Shown: in pieces, positions 40,913 through 48,898 of the stretch
How the letters are laid out: every line of letters starts with the position of its first letter
Position numbering within the stretch: position 1 is the first letter of the stretch
Source: Candidatus Freyarchaeota archaeon
GTDB taxonomy: Archaea > Asgardarchaeota > Jordiarchaeia > Jordiarchaeales > Jordiarchaeaceae
Assembly: GCA_030587365.1 (NCBI GenBank)
Contig: JAUQZE010000014.1
Span: 1-55,527, forward strand
Length of the DNA stretch: 55,527 nucleotides
Direction of reading: 5' to 3'
Program-made: the position numbers and the translations under genes
The notes under the pieces: generated by a model
Told to the model about the DNA's origin: nothing
The model's input: only the letters and a program-made list of their open reading frames with translations
Databases searched by the model: none

Positions 40913-41700
40913 TTATAGTGATTGTAGGTATTCTTCTATTCTTTTTACTCCTTCCTGTATGTCTTGCATGTTTGTTGCGTAGCTTATTCTGAGGTGTCCT
41001 TCTCCGTTGCTTCCGAATACGCTTCCTGGGGTTAGGCTTACTCCCTTGTTTTCGAGTAGTTTTTCTGCGAGCTGTGCGCTGTTTTTGGTGTATTCTGATA
41101 CGTTTGGTAATGCGTAGAATGCTCCCTTGGGCATCTTGCACGTGACTCCGTCTATCTGGTTTAAGGGCTTTTACTATAGTTTTTCTTCTTTTGTCGTACT
41201 CTTTTCGCATTTCTTCAACGCATTCTTGGGGTCCTGTGAGTGCTTCTACTGCTGCCTTCTGTGCAAAGCTGGTGGCGCAGGTTGTTGAGTTCTGTTGTAT
41301 TTTTGACACTGCGTCAACTATTTTGGGGGGTGCTGCGTTGTATCCTAGTCTCCAGCTGGTCTTGGGGTAGGTTTTTGAGAATTCGTGTATGTAGACTTTG
41401 GTTTTGTTGTTGGGGGTAGCTTGGTATGCTTGTGTTTTTGGTTTCATCGTATGTTAGTGCGTGGTATATTTCGTCGGTGAAGATGATGGGTTTGTGGTCT
41501 TGTGCTATTTCTGCGATTGTTGTGATTTTCTGTTTTGTGGGTGCTCCTCCTGTGGGTTGTTGGGTGTGTTTATGAGTATGGTTCGTGTTTTGTGTGTTGT
41601 TGCTTTTTTGGGTGCTTCCTCGTTTACTGTGTAGTCTTTTTGGAAGGGGACTTCTTTGGGGGCTTCGGCATGTTTGCATGGATTGTTTGATGATTGTTTT
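40913..41700 (-). pseudogene. Class I/II (aspartate-type) aminotransferase, multiply frameshifted
   Basis: Pieces of one PLP-dependent aminotransferase lie in three frames on the minus strand. From 5' to 3' they are PNNPTGGAPTKQ-like and IFTDEIYHALTYDETK, then TKVYIHEFSKTYPKTSWRLG (with the PLP lysine in SKT) and IQQNSTTCATSFAQKAAVEA, and finally MPKGAFYALPNVSEYTKNS with GHLRISYATNMQDIQEGVKR. At least two indels break it and the N-terminal third is missing. It is a dead housekeeping-type gene. Confidence 0.88.
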
Positions 41701-41897
41701 TCTTCCTAGTCTAATAATAGTTATGTTATCAGTGGCGCAGTAACGGTCTAGGAGACTGTGGTGAGGTCGGTTATGAGTGGAAAGATTTCAAAGTGGATTT
41801 AAACGAATACTTGAGATATTGTGGTGAGGGTGTGTAAGCCTGTTTGTTAGGTATACTTGTGTGATGGTGGGAATTGGACTAGTGGAGAGAGGGGCCT

Positions 41898-42212
41898 TCA
41901 TTTAATGTTCTTTTCTAAGGTTTCAAAGATGCGTCGAACAGTCCTTTTTGTATTTATGTATTCTAGGATTTTAATCCATGCTTTCGGCTGTGCTTTTACA
42001 TGTACTTGCGTTCCTCCATCTTGCTCGCGGTTTACTGTCACTTCAATGAAGTGGCCTCCCGACCAGAGAGTCATGGGTGTAGAAAATTTTAGTCGTTTAT
42101 TAGTTTCATCCACAATTTTTACCTTGAATCCGGCGTCTTTAGCTAGTTTCTTGAGTTTTTCGAAAGTTGTCTCTGGATCGGTATTATAATTCCTTGCTTC
42201 TTTAATAGACAT
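41898..42212 (-). CDS. Small hypothetical protein
   Basis: A 104-residue protein with DPETTFEKLKKLAKDAGFKV, KIVDETNKRLKFSTPMTLWS and GGHFIEVTVNREQDGGTQVH, an alpha/beta pattern suggestive of a small SRPBCC-like or DUF1499-like fold. I do not recognise it firmly. It stands alone with its own A+T-rich upstream region. Confidence 0.6.
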   Translation of the reverse strand: MSIKEARNYNTDPETTFEKLKKLAKDAGFKVKIVDETNKRLKFSTPMTLWSGGHFIEVTVNREQDGGTQVHVKAQPKAWIKILEYINTKRTVRRIFETLEKNIK

Positions 42213-42434
42213 ATCTTCACACTCTCAATTCGAGAGATTCTCTACACAAATCGGACAATTAAAACTTACAGTGTTTGGTGACGAGTAATTATACGTTTTT
42301 TACAATAATAATATTTAACATTTATTTCTGGTATTCGGGAATTTAATAAAGAAATTGGGTATGACCCCGTTTGGGCTTCGGGTCTCATGACTTTAGCATT
42401 TTTCGGTTTTTGTCCGTGTGCGTTTTGCTGCGGG

Positions 42435-42450
42435 ATAGTTTTTATAAGTC
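42435..42450 (+). promoter_or_regulatory. TATA box of the TumA-like gene
   Basis: GATAGTTTTTATAAGTC lies about 25-33 bases before ATG 42471 and is identical in the second copy. That spacing implies a leaderless transcript and supports ATG 42471 (MNLKV) over the earlier in-frame start at 42456. Confidence 0.6.
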
Positions 42451-42470
42451 TGTAGGTGTTTGGTGTTAGT

Positions 42471-42740
42471 ATGAACTTGAAGGTTTCTCGTGCGGAGATA
42501 AAGGAGTACCAGAGGTTGAAGATAATCTCTCAGCTTGCCCCTATAAGGGAGAGGATACTGTTTTTTGAGAGGAAGTACGGGTGTTCGTTTGAAGATTTTG
42601 AGAGGAGGATCGGGGAGGGCTCCGAAGACTTTGAGGTGTGGGACGACTATATTGAGTGGAAGGCTTACGATGAGAGTTTGAGAGATTTAAAAGCGAAGCT
42701 TGAGAAGATTAAGGATGCTAAAAAAATTACGGTTACTTGA
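42471..42740 (+). CDS. TumA-like antitoxin (copy 1)
   Basis: The 89-residue, strongly charged helical protein reads MNLKVSREEIKEYQRL-like, IISQLAPIRERILFFERKYG, SFEDFERRI and DFEVWDDYIEWKAY. It precedes a DUF6516/TumE-like frame with a 26-base overlap, the arrangement of TumA-TumE pairs. I infer the antitoxin role from position. Its partner in this copy is broken, so it may be an orphan. Confidence 0.65.
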   Translation: MNLKVSRAEIKEYQRLKIISQLAPIRERILFFERKYGCSFEDFERRIGEGSEDFEVWDDYIEWKAYDESLRDLKAKLEKIKDAKKITVT

Positions 42741-43057
42741 ATCCAGCAGGGTCGTTGAGAAATTTGAGATACTGGACTTCAAGCAAGGCGAAGGTTTCTA
42801 CTTTTTAAGGATTAAAGCAATTTTAAAGAATGGTAATAAACGTCGCATAAAAGAGTACGTATCTGAGAATGATTATTCCTACTCTTATCACTGGCAAGAC
42901 AATGAAGGGAGCTTATAATTAGATGGGACACTCTCCTCCTCACAAACACTTGAGTACATTTCCTCATCACAAGCATACACCCGATATAGAAGAGTCCAGA
43001 GAAACGAACATAGAAGAGGTGCTAAAAGTCGTAGAGGAAAAATTAAAGGAAGGCTGA
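42715..43057 (+). pseudogene. TumE-like (DUF6516) toxin, frameshifted copy
   Basis: ATG 42715 starts inside the TumA-like gene. The frame follows the intact copy through IKAILKNGNKRRIKEYVSEN, then a one-base loss near 42907 ends it after GSL. A second one-base loss lies near 42932. The remaining sequence to TGA 43057 still matches the intact gene at 52205-52549. Confidence 0.85.
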
Positions 43058-43167
43058 ATCACTCGAATCAACAATTCTCTACATTCATCGGAAGAGGGCA
43101 CTTACTTGGAGAAGGCCAGAGAAATTATGAAGAGTCTGAAAAATCTTGTTTCGCGGAGGCGAAGGAT

Positions 43168-43404
43168 ATGGCCGAGATAGATTTGGAAAAGATATTGGCT
43201 CTCGTTCCAGGGTTGTTGAAGGTTCCGCGTTCAAGGATGTGGGTGGCGTATGATAAGGACGCGGATGTTCTTTATATCAACTTCAAGAAGCCCAGCCACG
43301 CGGATGATTCTGAGCTTACCAAAGATGATGTCGTAATTCGTTACGAGAAGGGGGAGGTGGTAGGAATCACTGTGCTCAATGCGAGTAAGAGGAAAACAGG
43401 ATGA
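43168..43404 (+). CDS. DUF2283 protein
   Basis: This 78-residue protein has the DUF2283 pattern: RMWVAYDKDADVLYINFKKP, then SELTKDDVVIRYEKGEVVGI and TVLNASKR. DUF2283 proteins are small, often next to DUF4258 or VapC-type toxins, and are thought to be antitoxin-like. A near-identical paralogue is at 50181-50390. No toxin frame follows here. Confidence 0.85.
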   Translation: MAEIDLEKILALVPGLLKVPRSRMWVAYDKDADVLYINFKKPSHADDSELTKDDVVIRYEKGEVVGITVLNASKRKTG

Positions 43405-43474
43405 TACGAGTATGCTGAAAGGGTAATATACGAATTTCTCATTTACTATAGGAATAGAAATAGTGAACAGGCAC

Positions 43475-43684
43475 ACTCCCCTCTTGAAAGGCAATGTCAT
43501 TAAGTTAAGGCAGGAGGGCGATGCAGTTTCGCTTGATTCCACTCCAAAAGGAGCGTTTAATGGAGCTTCTTACCCGATTAGAACCCCGAAAAATAAGGGG
43601 GGAGAATCAGGCGAATCCACACAACCCATAAGTACAAGAAAAGAATTCGGGCTTAACTTAATGTCATTGCCCTTCAGGGGAGTA
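43475..43684. repeat. MITE-like element with 33-36 base inverted repeats
   Basis: The left arm (43475-43511) begins ACTCCCCTCTTGAAAGGCAA and continues TGTCATTAAGTTAAGGC. The right arm (43651-43684), reversed, reads ACTCCCCTGAAGGGCAATG, then ACATTAAGTTAAGC. The arms match at about 30 positions with small gaps. The 140-base interior contains a short frame (MQFRLIPLQKERLMELL, 43520-43630) and a CCCC/GGGG hairpin. A degenerate partial copy of the interior is at 51208-51300. No transposase is inside. Confidence 0.6.
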
Positions 43685-43799
43685 TGTTGTCATGAAGTCC
43701 AGTACTGCTGAGAAATTTGCGTTGGGGGGGGAATGCACTAAACTGGAATATCAGAAGATATATTAAGTTAGGAGGGGAATTAACTTTGGTGTATTAAAG

Positions 43800-44039
43800 G
43801 TGACGCTGGATGTAAAACTTCCAAAGGAAATAGAACTGAGGGTGAAGAGAGATAAGGCTCTTCGAGATATAATCAGAAGGAAAATAGAACACGAAATATC
43901 AAAAGAGATAAAGGAGGGCTTATTCTTCTCAATGCTCTTTGACGAATTTCTCGAAGGGAGTAAGCTGACAGAAGAGGATGTCAACAGGGTGGATCATAAG
44001 GTGAAGGAAGGGATAGTGGAGAGACTTGGATGGAAATAG
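43800..44039 (+). CDS. VapB-type antitoxin
   Basis: From GTG 43800 the product is 79 residues: TLDVKLPKEIELRVKRDKAL, DIIRRKIEHEISKEIKEG, and an acidic helical tail LTEEDVNRVDHKVKEGI. It overlaps the PIN toxin by 10 bases. Antitoxins of this shape are common before PIN_3-like toxins in archaea. Confidence 0.75.
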   Translation: MTLDVKLPKEIELRVKRDKALRDIIRRKIEHEISKEIKEGLFFSMLFDEFLEGSKLTEEDVNRVDHKVKEGIVERLGWK

Positions 44040-44440
44040 TGGTTGACACAAACGTAATAATCTCGGCGTTGCTTAAAGAAGGTTTAACGAGAAAGATAAT
44101 TTTTTTATCACCTTTTGATATGTATACTGTTCCATTCGCAAGGTTAGAAATAGAGAAGCATAAAGCCGAATTGCTTGATAAATCTGGGCTTGACGATGAA
44201 TCTTTTCAATATCTCTTGGATTTGATCTTTGCAAGAATACACATTGTTGAACCAGGCATCTTGGAGCCATTCAGGGAAAAAGCAATTGGAGTCATGGATA
44301 GCGTTGATTTCAATGATTCACCATTTTTGGCATTAGCTATGGCTCTAAATTGTCCAGTCTGGAGCAATGATGAAGATCTAAAAAAACAAAACGTGGTAAA
44401 GGTTTACAAGACTCAGGAAATTCTTGAGCTTTTGAAGTAA
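44030..44440 (+). CDS. vapC: PIN-domain toxin (VapC)
   Basis: An intact 136-residue PIN protein: MEIVVDTNVIISALLKEGLT (first Asp), FARLEIEKHKAELLD (Glu), DSVDFNDSPFLALAMALNCP (Asp) and WSNDEDLKKQ (last Asp). The catalytic set is complete. It is coupled to the preceding antitoxin. Confidence 0.9.
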   Translation: MEIVVDTNVIISALLKEGLTRKIIFLSPFDMYTVPFARLEIEKHKAELLDKSGLDDESFQYLLDLIFARIHIVEPGILEPFREKAIGVMDSVDFNDSPFLALAMALNCPVWSNDEDLKKQNVVKVYKTQEILELLK

Positions 44441-44449
44441 CAGGATACG

Positions 44450-44551
44450 AATGCAAGCGTTATTATTGTTACATACAACCACGGGAAGTACATCAAGCAG
44501 TGTTTGGAGTCTGTTGTGGAGCATAACCCGGGAAGCGCGGTAGTGGAATAA
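44450..44551 (+). pseudogene. Glycosyltransferase family 2, N-terminal fragment
   Basis: The frame reads ASVIIVTYNHGKYIKQCLES, then VVEHNPGSAVVE and a stop. This is the GT-A nucleotide-binding start of a GT2 enzyme and nothing more; about 250 residues are missing and there is no start codon. Confidence 0.75.
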
Positions 44552-44600
44552 TGGATCGATGTGATGCCGAAGACGTTATGGAAACTTGCTAAAAAACTTT

Positions 44601-44672
44601 TTATCCCACTTTTAATACTCTCTCATCATTTCTGAAAAGATCAATAAGAAATGTTGTATCAACCCCAACCAA
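44601..44672 (-). pseudogene. PIN-domain toxin stub, 23 residues
   Basis: TTG 44672 lies just after the antitoxin at 44677. The peptide reads VGVDTTFLIDLFRNDERVLK and stops at TAA 44603-44601. It is the first strand and helix of a PIN domain with its Asp; the remaining hundred residues are gone. Confidence 0.7.
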
Positions 44673-44676
44673 AAAA

Positions 44677-44814
44677 TCACCTTAGAGCGAGTTCTCTTCT
44701 GCTCTTCTTCACGACTTCTTCAAGTACCTCAGCATACCCCTCATCCTTATGATTTTTAAACCATTCAAGAACTTTTGCAGCATTCCCCTTTTCCACAACA
44801 GAAAACTTCACCAT
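44677..44814 (-). CDS. Short VapB-like antitoxin, 45 residues
   Basis: MVKFSVVEKGNAAKVLEWFK, then NHKDEGYAEVLEEVVKKSRR and ELALR. The small helical, charged protein sits directly in front of a PIN toxin stub on the same strand, the standard antitoxin position. A ribosome-binding-like GGAGGGAAA precedes the ATG. Confidence 0.6.
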   Translation of the reverse strand: MVKFSVVEKGNAAKVLEWFKNHKDEGYAEVLEEVVKKSRRELALR

Positions 44815-44821
44815 TTTCCCT

Positions 44822-44862
44822 CCGCAAGGAAGCCCACTTTCTTTAGAGGTGGGAGGAATTGC
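44822..44862 (+). repeat. Left-end-like hairpin of an IS200/IS605-type element
   Basis: GCCCAC and GTGGG pair around TTTCTTTAGAG at 44829-44852 (AAGCCCACTTTCTTTAGAGG). Such imperfect palindromes mark the ends recognised by TnpA(Y1) in IS200/IS605 elements. It lies about 60 bases before the TnpB gene at 44910. Confidence 0.5.
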
Positions 44863-44909
44863 GGATACTCTAGAGGTACTTAAATACTGAAGTTGCTATA
44901 TTTAATAGC

Positions 44910-46073
44910 ATGAAGCAGGCTCTGCTTATCAAACTTGCCCCGTCTAAAGAACAGTATGATACACTCCTCCAAGTCATGCACCGGTTCAATGACGCCTGCA
45001 ACTACATCGCAGAAATAGCCTATGAGAGAAAATGCGCCAACAAGATAGCCCTCCAGAAACTCGCCTACTACGACACCCGCGAAAAGTACAAGCTGTCCGC
45101 CCAGCTCACCATCCGCGCAATCGCCAAAGTCGCCGAAGCGTACAAAAGAGACAAAACCATAAAACCAACATTCAAACCCAGAGGCGCGGTAGTCTACGAC
45201 CAACGAATCCTCTCCTGGAGAGGGCTCCAAGCGGTCTCCATACTGACCCTCAAAGGCAGACAGGTAATCCCCATCAGCATCGGAGAATACCAAGAAGCGA
45301 GAATGGACGAACGAGTCCAAGGACAGGCTGACCTCATATACCGAAACAACACATTCTATTTGAGCATAACCGTAGACACCCCAGAGCCAGCCAGGTTCGA
45401 CCCGGTGGGAGGCGTTCTAGGCGTGGATTTGGGGATCGTTAACCTAGCCGTGGATAGCGATGGCGAAAACCATTCCGGAGAAAAGGTTGATAGAATCAGG
45501 GAGAGAAGGGCGGAACTCCGCACCAACCTCCAGAAACGTGGAACAAAAAGCGCCAAACGTCATCTCCAGAAACTCTCTGGGAGGGAGAAGCGTTTCCACC
45601 GCGACGTTAACCACTGCGTCTCCAAGAGGCTGGTGGCTAAAGCCAAAGACACTGGCAGAGCGGTTGCCCTTGAAGACCTCAACGGCATCATCCGCCAGAG
45701 CCAGGTAACGGTTAGGAAGGCTCAGCGTAGCCGCCACCACTCTTGGGCGTTCAGACAGCTGAGAAGCTTCATAGAGTACAAAGCCGCCCTCTCCGGGGTT
45801 CCCGTAATACTCGTGAATCCCAGGGGGACTTCGCACACCTGTCCGGTGTGTGGGCATAATGAGAGAGGGAACAGGCCGAGCAGGAACGAGTTCAGGTGTG
45901 TTCGGTGTGGATTCGCTGGTCCCGCCGACCACGTAGCAGCCATCAACATAGCTGTGAGGGCTGCCATCGTCAACCAGCCTATTGTAGCGTGCGGTGAAGC
46001 CGAAGCCATCATCACTATTAGTGGAACTGAGGCTGAACACAGTTACAAGCTCATATCCTTCATGAATGAGTAG
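44910..46073 (+). CDS. tnpB: RNA-guided endonuclease TnpB (IS200/IS605 group)
   Basis: This 387-residue TnpB has the N-terminal OrfB helical and beta domain (KQALLIKLAPSKEQYDTLLQ), RuvC-I GGVLGVDLGIVNLAVDSDG, and RuvC-II VALEDLNGI. The zinc ribbon is HTCPVCG with FRCVRCG, and RuvC-III is GPADHVAAINIA. All catalytic acids are present and the frame is intact. TATA-like CTATATTTAATAGC lies just before ATG 44910, implying a leaderless transcript. No TnpA is adjacent, so the unit would depend on a transposase elsewhere. The guide RNA should lie at and after the 3' end. Confidence 0.93.
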   Translation: MKQALLIKLAPSKEQYDTLLQVMHRFNDACNYIAEIAYERKCANKIALQKLAYYDTREKYKLSAQLTIRAIAKVAEAYKRDKTIKPTFKPRGAVVYDQRILSWRGLQAVSILTLKGRQVIPISIGEYQEARMDERVQGQADLIYRNNTFYLSITVDTPEPARFDPVGGVLGVDLGIVNLAVDSDGENHSGEKVDRIRERRAELRTNLQKRGTKSAKRHLQKLSGREKRFHRDVNHCVSKRLVAKAKDTGRAVALEDLNGIIRQSQVTVRKAQRSRHHSWAFRQLRSFIEYKAALSGVPVILVNPRGTSHTCPVCGHNERGNRPSRNEFRCVRCGFAGPADHVAAINIAVRAAIVNQPIVACGEAEAIITISGTEAEHSYKLISFMNE

Positions 46074-46236
46074 TTGACCGTTACCACCACGTTATGTTCT
46101 AATTCTCTTGCCTTATATTATTTCCGTCTCAAACAAACAAGATACTGACAACTTAAAGTTTATTTCACTCCACACGTTTTGCGGGTGTGTGAAGTTTGCA
46201 GAGCGTAAGCAGAGAGTTGCAGGCAACAGTTATATC

Positions 46237-46467
46237 TTATAGATGCTTCGAAAACTCGTCAATGTCAACCTTTGCTAATTTTAGTACTCCTCTCAGGGTT
46301 CCGATTTTTAATTCTTTGTGCATTGGAACGACGGTGCCCACTTTTCCCTTTTGTGTTATTTTTGATAATCTAACGTGACTTCCTTTTCTACCAGTTACTT
46401 TGAATCCAAAATTGTTACAGAGGATCTAGACGACTTTTTCACCTGAAACCTTCCTAAGCTTCGGCAA
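46237..46467 (-). pseudogene. hicA: HicA toxin with one in-frame amber codon
   Basis: TTG 46467 overlaps hicB by 14 bases. The protein would be 76 residues: LRKVSGEKVV, then TAG (46428-46426, codon 14), then ILCNNFGFKVTGRKGSHVRL, GTVVPMHKELKIGTLRGVLK and DIDEFSKHL. The dsRBD-like HicA fold with the catalytic His in GSHVRL is otherwise complete. The family usually has Lys, Arg or Glu at the stop position, one base from TAG, so a point mutation is likely. Confidence 0.8.
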
Positions 46468-46687
46468 TTTTGTCTGCCTCTTTTACGGACACCTCAAAGG
46501 TAGTAAGAATTGGACGCATCGCCTCTTCTAATGGAAACTCCTCAAGATACAGTTCTGTCGCCTCCTTTAAATTTCGAACAGCGTCTTCAATGGTCTCCCC
46601 CTGACTCACAGTCCCAACCTCAGGGCATTCTGCTACATAAATATCTTCTTCTTTATGTATTATTGCGGTTAAAATCATTACATTCAC
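46454..46687 (-). CDS. hicB: HicB antitoxin
   Basis: The 77-residue HicB has the typical partial RNase-H-like fold: LTAIIHKEEDIYVAECPEVG, then TVSQGETIEDAVRNLKEATE and LYLEEFP. It lacks a C-terminal DNA-binding domain, as many archaeal HicBs do. It precedes the interrupted hicA; in this locus hicB is first, the less common order. Confidence 0.9.
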   Translation of the reverse strand: MNVMILTAIIHKEEDIYVAECPEVGTVSQGETIEDAVRNLKEATELYLEEFPLEEAMRPILTTFEVSVKEADKIAEA

Positions 46688-46781
46688 CTATATACTGCTA
46701 CAATGTACATCTACTTTAAATTTTCCTAAATCCACAACAATTATGAATCCAAATTAGACCACCTAAAAGGAGCTTACATAG

Positions 46782-46820
46782 ACCGTTGGCAAGAAAGCCT
46801 ACGGTTTTAACCGTGGGATG
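46782..46820 (+). repeat. Left-end-like hairpin of an IS605-type element
   Basis: AAGCCTACGGTTTTAACCGT then GGGATGAATTG forms CC.ACGG/CCGT.GG around TTTTAA. It resembles the AAGCCCACGG...CCGTGGG palindromes at IS200/IS605 ends in archaea. A TnpB remnant follows immediately. Confidence 0.55.
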
Positions 46821-46859
46821 AATTGTCGATGATTTTATATACAATAATCTAAAATTTTC

Positions 46860-47086
46860 AGGGAGAACCACCAAAAGCCCAAAAAAAGGATGCCCTAAAA
46901 CGGAGAGAACAAACACCTTCAAGGTCAAAGGCAACCCCGCCCTACGCCTCCTTGCAAACCAACTGCGCCAAGCTTTGGAACGAAGTTAACTTTGAAAGAA
47001 GACAAGCATACATACACTCCAGGAAGTTAGAATGGTACCCCAAACACCTCTACGAGAAGTACGCCTTTGTAACTGTTTTATTTTAA
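46860..47086 (+). pseudogene. TnpB N-terminal remnant, frameshifted
   Basis: Two frames carry pieces of a TnpB start: KTERTNTFKVKGNPA and, shifted by one, YASLQTNCAKLWNEVNFERR, then QAYIHSRKLEWYPKHLYEKY. The LWNEVNxERR pattern is typical of archaeal IS605 OrfB N-termini. The frame ends after AFVTVLF, and the rest of the gene is absent. Confidence 0.75.
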
Positions 47087-47177
47087 GTAGACATACATAG
47101 ACATTATCGCAGGGAATACTGTTATTTCATAATTACTTTCAATTCTTTCTGGGTCTTTAAATACTATTATCCTATAT

Positions 47178-48506
47178 ATGTTGGTGAGGTCGGTTCCAAC
47201 GTTTAAAACCTACAGCTTCCCACACAATCTCTCATTAGACCAGTTCTTCTACTCCTACAGGAATATTCTAAACCAGATGATAGGCGACATCTGGAACCAA
47301 ATCCAGTGGAGGGAGAAAACCATCAGGGGAAAGAAGCAGAAAAGGCTGCTGCCCACCATCCCCAGCTACTCATTCAAGAAAACACTACGCAACCAGTACT
47401 TAACCCGCTGGGAGTACGCCGCGCACTGGGTCGACTCCGCACTGAAAACCGCGTTCTCCATAATCAGCTCGTGGAAGAAAAACTATGTTAGAGGAAACCG
47501 CAAAAGGAAAAAACCAGTCGTCAAACGCTGCTTCGTAAGAGTCAAACAAACACTCATGAAAATCAGCGATGAGAAAATACGCATAACCATAAAACCACAC
47601 CAACACGTAAACATCGACCTATCGAAACGCTACTTCAGCATAAAGGGAAGAAGAATCGGAGAACCCATACTAACCCCCACCAAAATACACCTACCCATAG
47701 AAGAAACAAGCAGCACAAAAAAACCACAACCACAACAGCAACAAAAGAAGCCGCCACCACAACAACAACCCGCAGCAACAGCAGCAGTGGATAGGATAGG
47801 CTGGGACTCAAACAAGTTTTCGGTGGACGGCTTCTCCCCCAGCCACGGCTGGATAAAAATCGACCTGAAACCGCTGCACACCCTCCACGTGACCTATGAT
47901 AACAAGATGCGTAACATAAACAAGGTGTACTCCAAGAACAGGAGGAAGGGAAAACAGCTCTACCGAAAGTACGGAAAAAGGTGCAGGAACCGGGTTAAAA
48001 ACTACCTGCGGCACATCGCCAAACAGATAATAATAGTAACAGCCTCTCCCTTCCCGGCGACGCAGCAGCACGGGTTTGAAAAACTGGAAAAGCGGCAGAT
48101 GAACAGAAAAAACAAGCACAAGTGGAATCGGGAGCTGAACCAGGCCGACTGGCGTTTGCTCGTCTCCCTGGTTCGAAACCTGGCGCCGGTTGTGGAGGTC
48201 AGCCCTTTCTACACCTCGAAAACCTGCAGCAGATGCGGGGGGCTAAACAAAGCCCTGAGAAGCGAGAGGGTTTTCGAGTGCCCGTTCTGCGGGCTGAGAA
48301 TTGACAGGCAACTGAACGCCAGCATAAACATTTACCTAAGGATGAGAGGAGTTTCCCCGCGGAGGGAGTGGTTCGACGCCACGCTCATCGCCGCGGGTGG
48401 GTTGCCCTTGATGGGGGCGGAGCGGAGTGACCCCGATGAACTCGCGAGGGGTCTGAATGATGCGTTGAAGCCCCAAGTCTACGTACGTCTACCTCTGACT
48501 ACTTAG
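47178..48506 (+). CDS. tnpB: TnpB nuclease (IS607-type lineage) with a Gln/Pro-rich insertion
   Basis: The intact 442-residue relative of 1496-2695. It starts MLVRSVPTFKTYSFPHNLSL and has RuvC-I RIGWDSNKFSVDG, RuvC-II HGFEKLEKRQ, the zinc ribbon CSRCGGLNK with FECPFCGLRIDRQLNASIN, and the same C-terminal GAERSDPDELARGLNDALKP. Residues about 188-208, just before RuvC-I, are KKPQPQQQQKKPPPQQQPA, absent from the sister gene. A box CTTTAAATAC about 20 bases before ATG 47178 implies a leaderless mRNA. No recombinase lies upstream. Confidence 0.92.
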   Translation: MLVRSVPTFKTYSFPHNLSLDQFFYSYRNILNQMIGDIWNQIQWREKTIRGKKQKRLLPTIPSYSFKKTLRNQYLTRWEYAAHWVDSALKTAFSIISSWKKNYVRGNRKRKKPVVKRCFVRVKQTLMKISDEKIRITIKPHQHVNIDLSKRYFSIKGRRIGEPILTPTKIHLPIEETSSTKKPQPQQQQKKPPPQQQPAATAAVDRIGWDSNKFSVDGFSPSHGWIKIDLKPLHTLHVTYDNKMRNINKVYSKNRRKGKQLYRKYGKRCRNRVKNYLRHIAKQIIIVTASPFPATQQHGFEKLEKRQMNRKNKHKWNRELNQADWRLLVSLVRNLAPVVEVSPFYTSKTCSRCGGLNKALRSERVFECPFCGLRIDRQLNASINIYLRMRGVSPRREWFDATLIAAGGLPLMGAERSDPDELARGLNDALKPQVYVRLPLTT

Positions 48507-48628
48507 ATTACAACCCCCAATAGATACTGTTGAAAAATAGCAAAGCAGGTACGTTCAAAACCGTGAGAACCGAGTACTTTGTGAGAAAAGTTAATAAATG
48601 TATGAACTTTATTACTAGTGGTGAAAAA

Positions 48629-48898
48629 ATGAAGCGTTTCTCGGTTAGTTTGCCTGATGATGTAGCCGAAGCCTTAGAAAAAATTCTGGAATCAGAACCC
48701 ACAGCCTCTAGATCAAAAATCATTGCGGATTCGCTCAACGAATACATAGCTAGGCATCACTCATTCTTTATTAACCGAAGAGAGGATTCTAAGGGTCCTA
48801 GAGTTTTGCGTGAGCTTAGAGCTACTCAGCGCAGAGCTCCCTCTCCCCGAAGAAGAAAGTTACAGCGGGTTCTAGAAGGGTGGAGAAGAATTGATTGA
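48629..48898 (+). CDS. Ribbon-helix-helix (CopG-type) DNA-binding protein
   Basis: From ATG 48629 behind GTGGTGA: KRFSVSLPDDVAEALEKILE, then SEPTASRSKIIADSLNEYIA, a complete RHH domain with the beta strand RFSVSLP. A basic, Arg-rich tail follows (RRAPSPRRRKLQRVLEGWRR). Its last codons overlap the start of the aspartic-protease-like gene (TTGATTGA), as in antitoxin-toxin operons. An earlier start at 48530 would add 33 unrelated residues. Confidence 0.8.
   Translation: MKRFSVSLPDDVAEALEKILESEPTASRSKIIADSLNEYIARHHSFFINRREDSKGPRVLRELRATQRRAPSPRRRKLQRVLEGWRRID

Larger units (their letters stand above)
42427..43060 (+). repeat. Copy 1 of a duplicated TumAE-like locus (copy 2 at 51918-52552)
   Basis: The two blocks agree at roughly nine of ten bases from GGCTGCGGGATAGTTTTTAT-like upstream sequence through the promoter, both genes and the GAAGGNTGA stop. 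Outside these limits the sequences differ. Copy 1 has two single-base deletions that break the second gene; copy 2 is intact. Confidence 0.9.
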
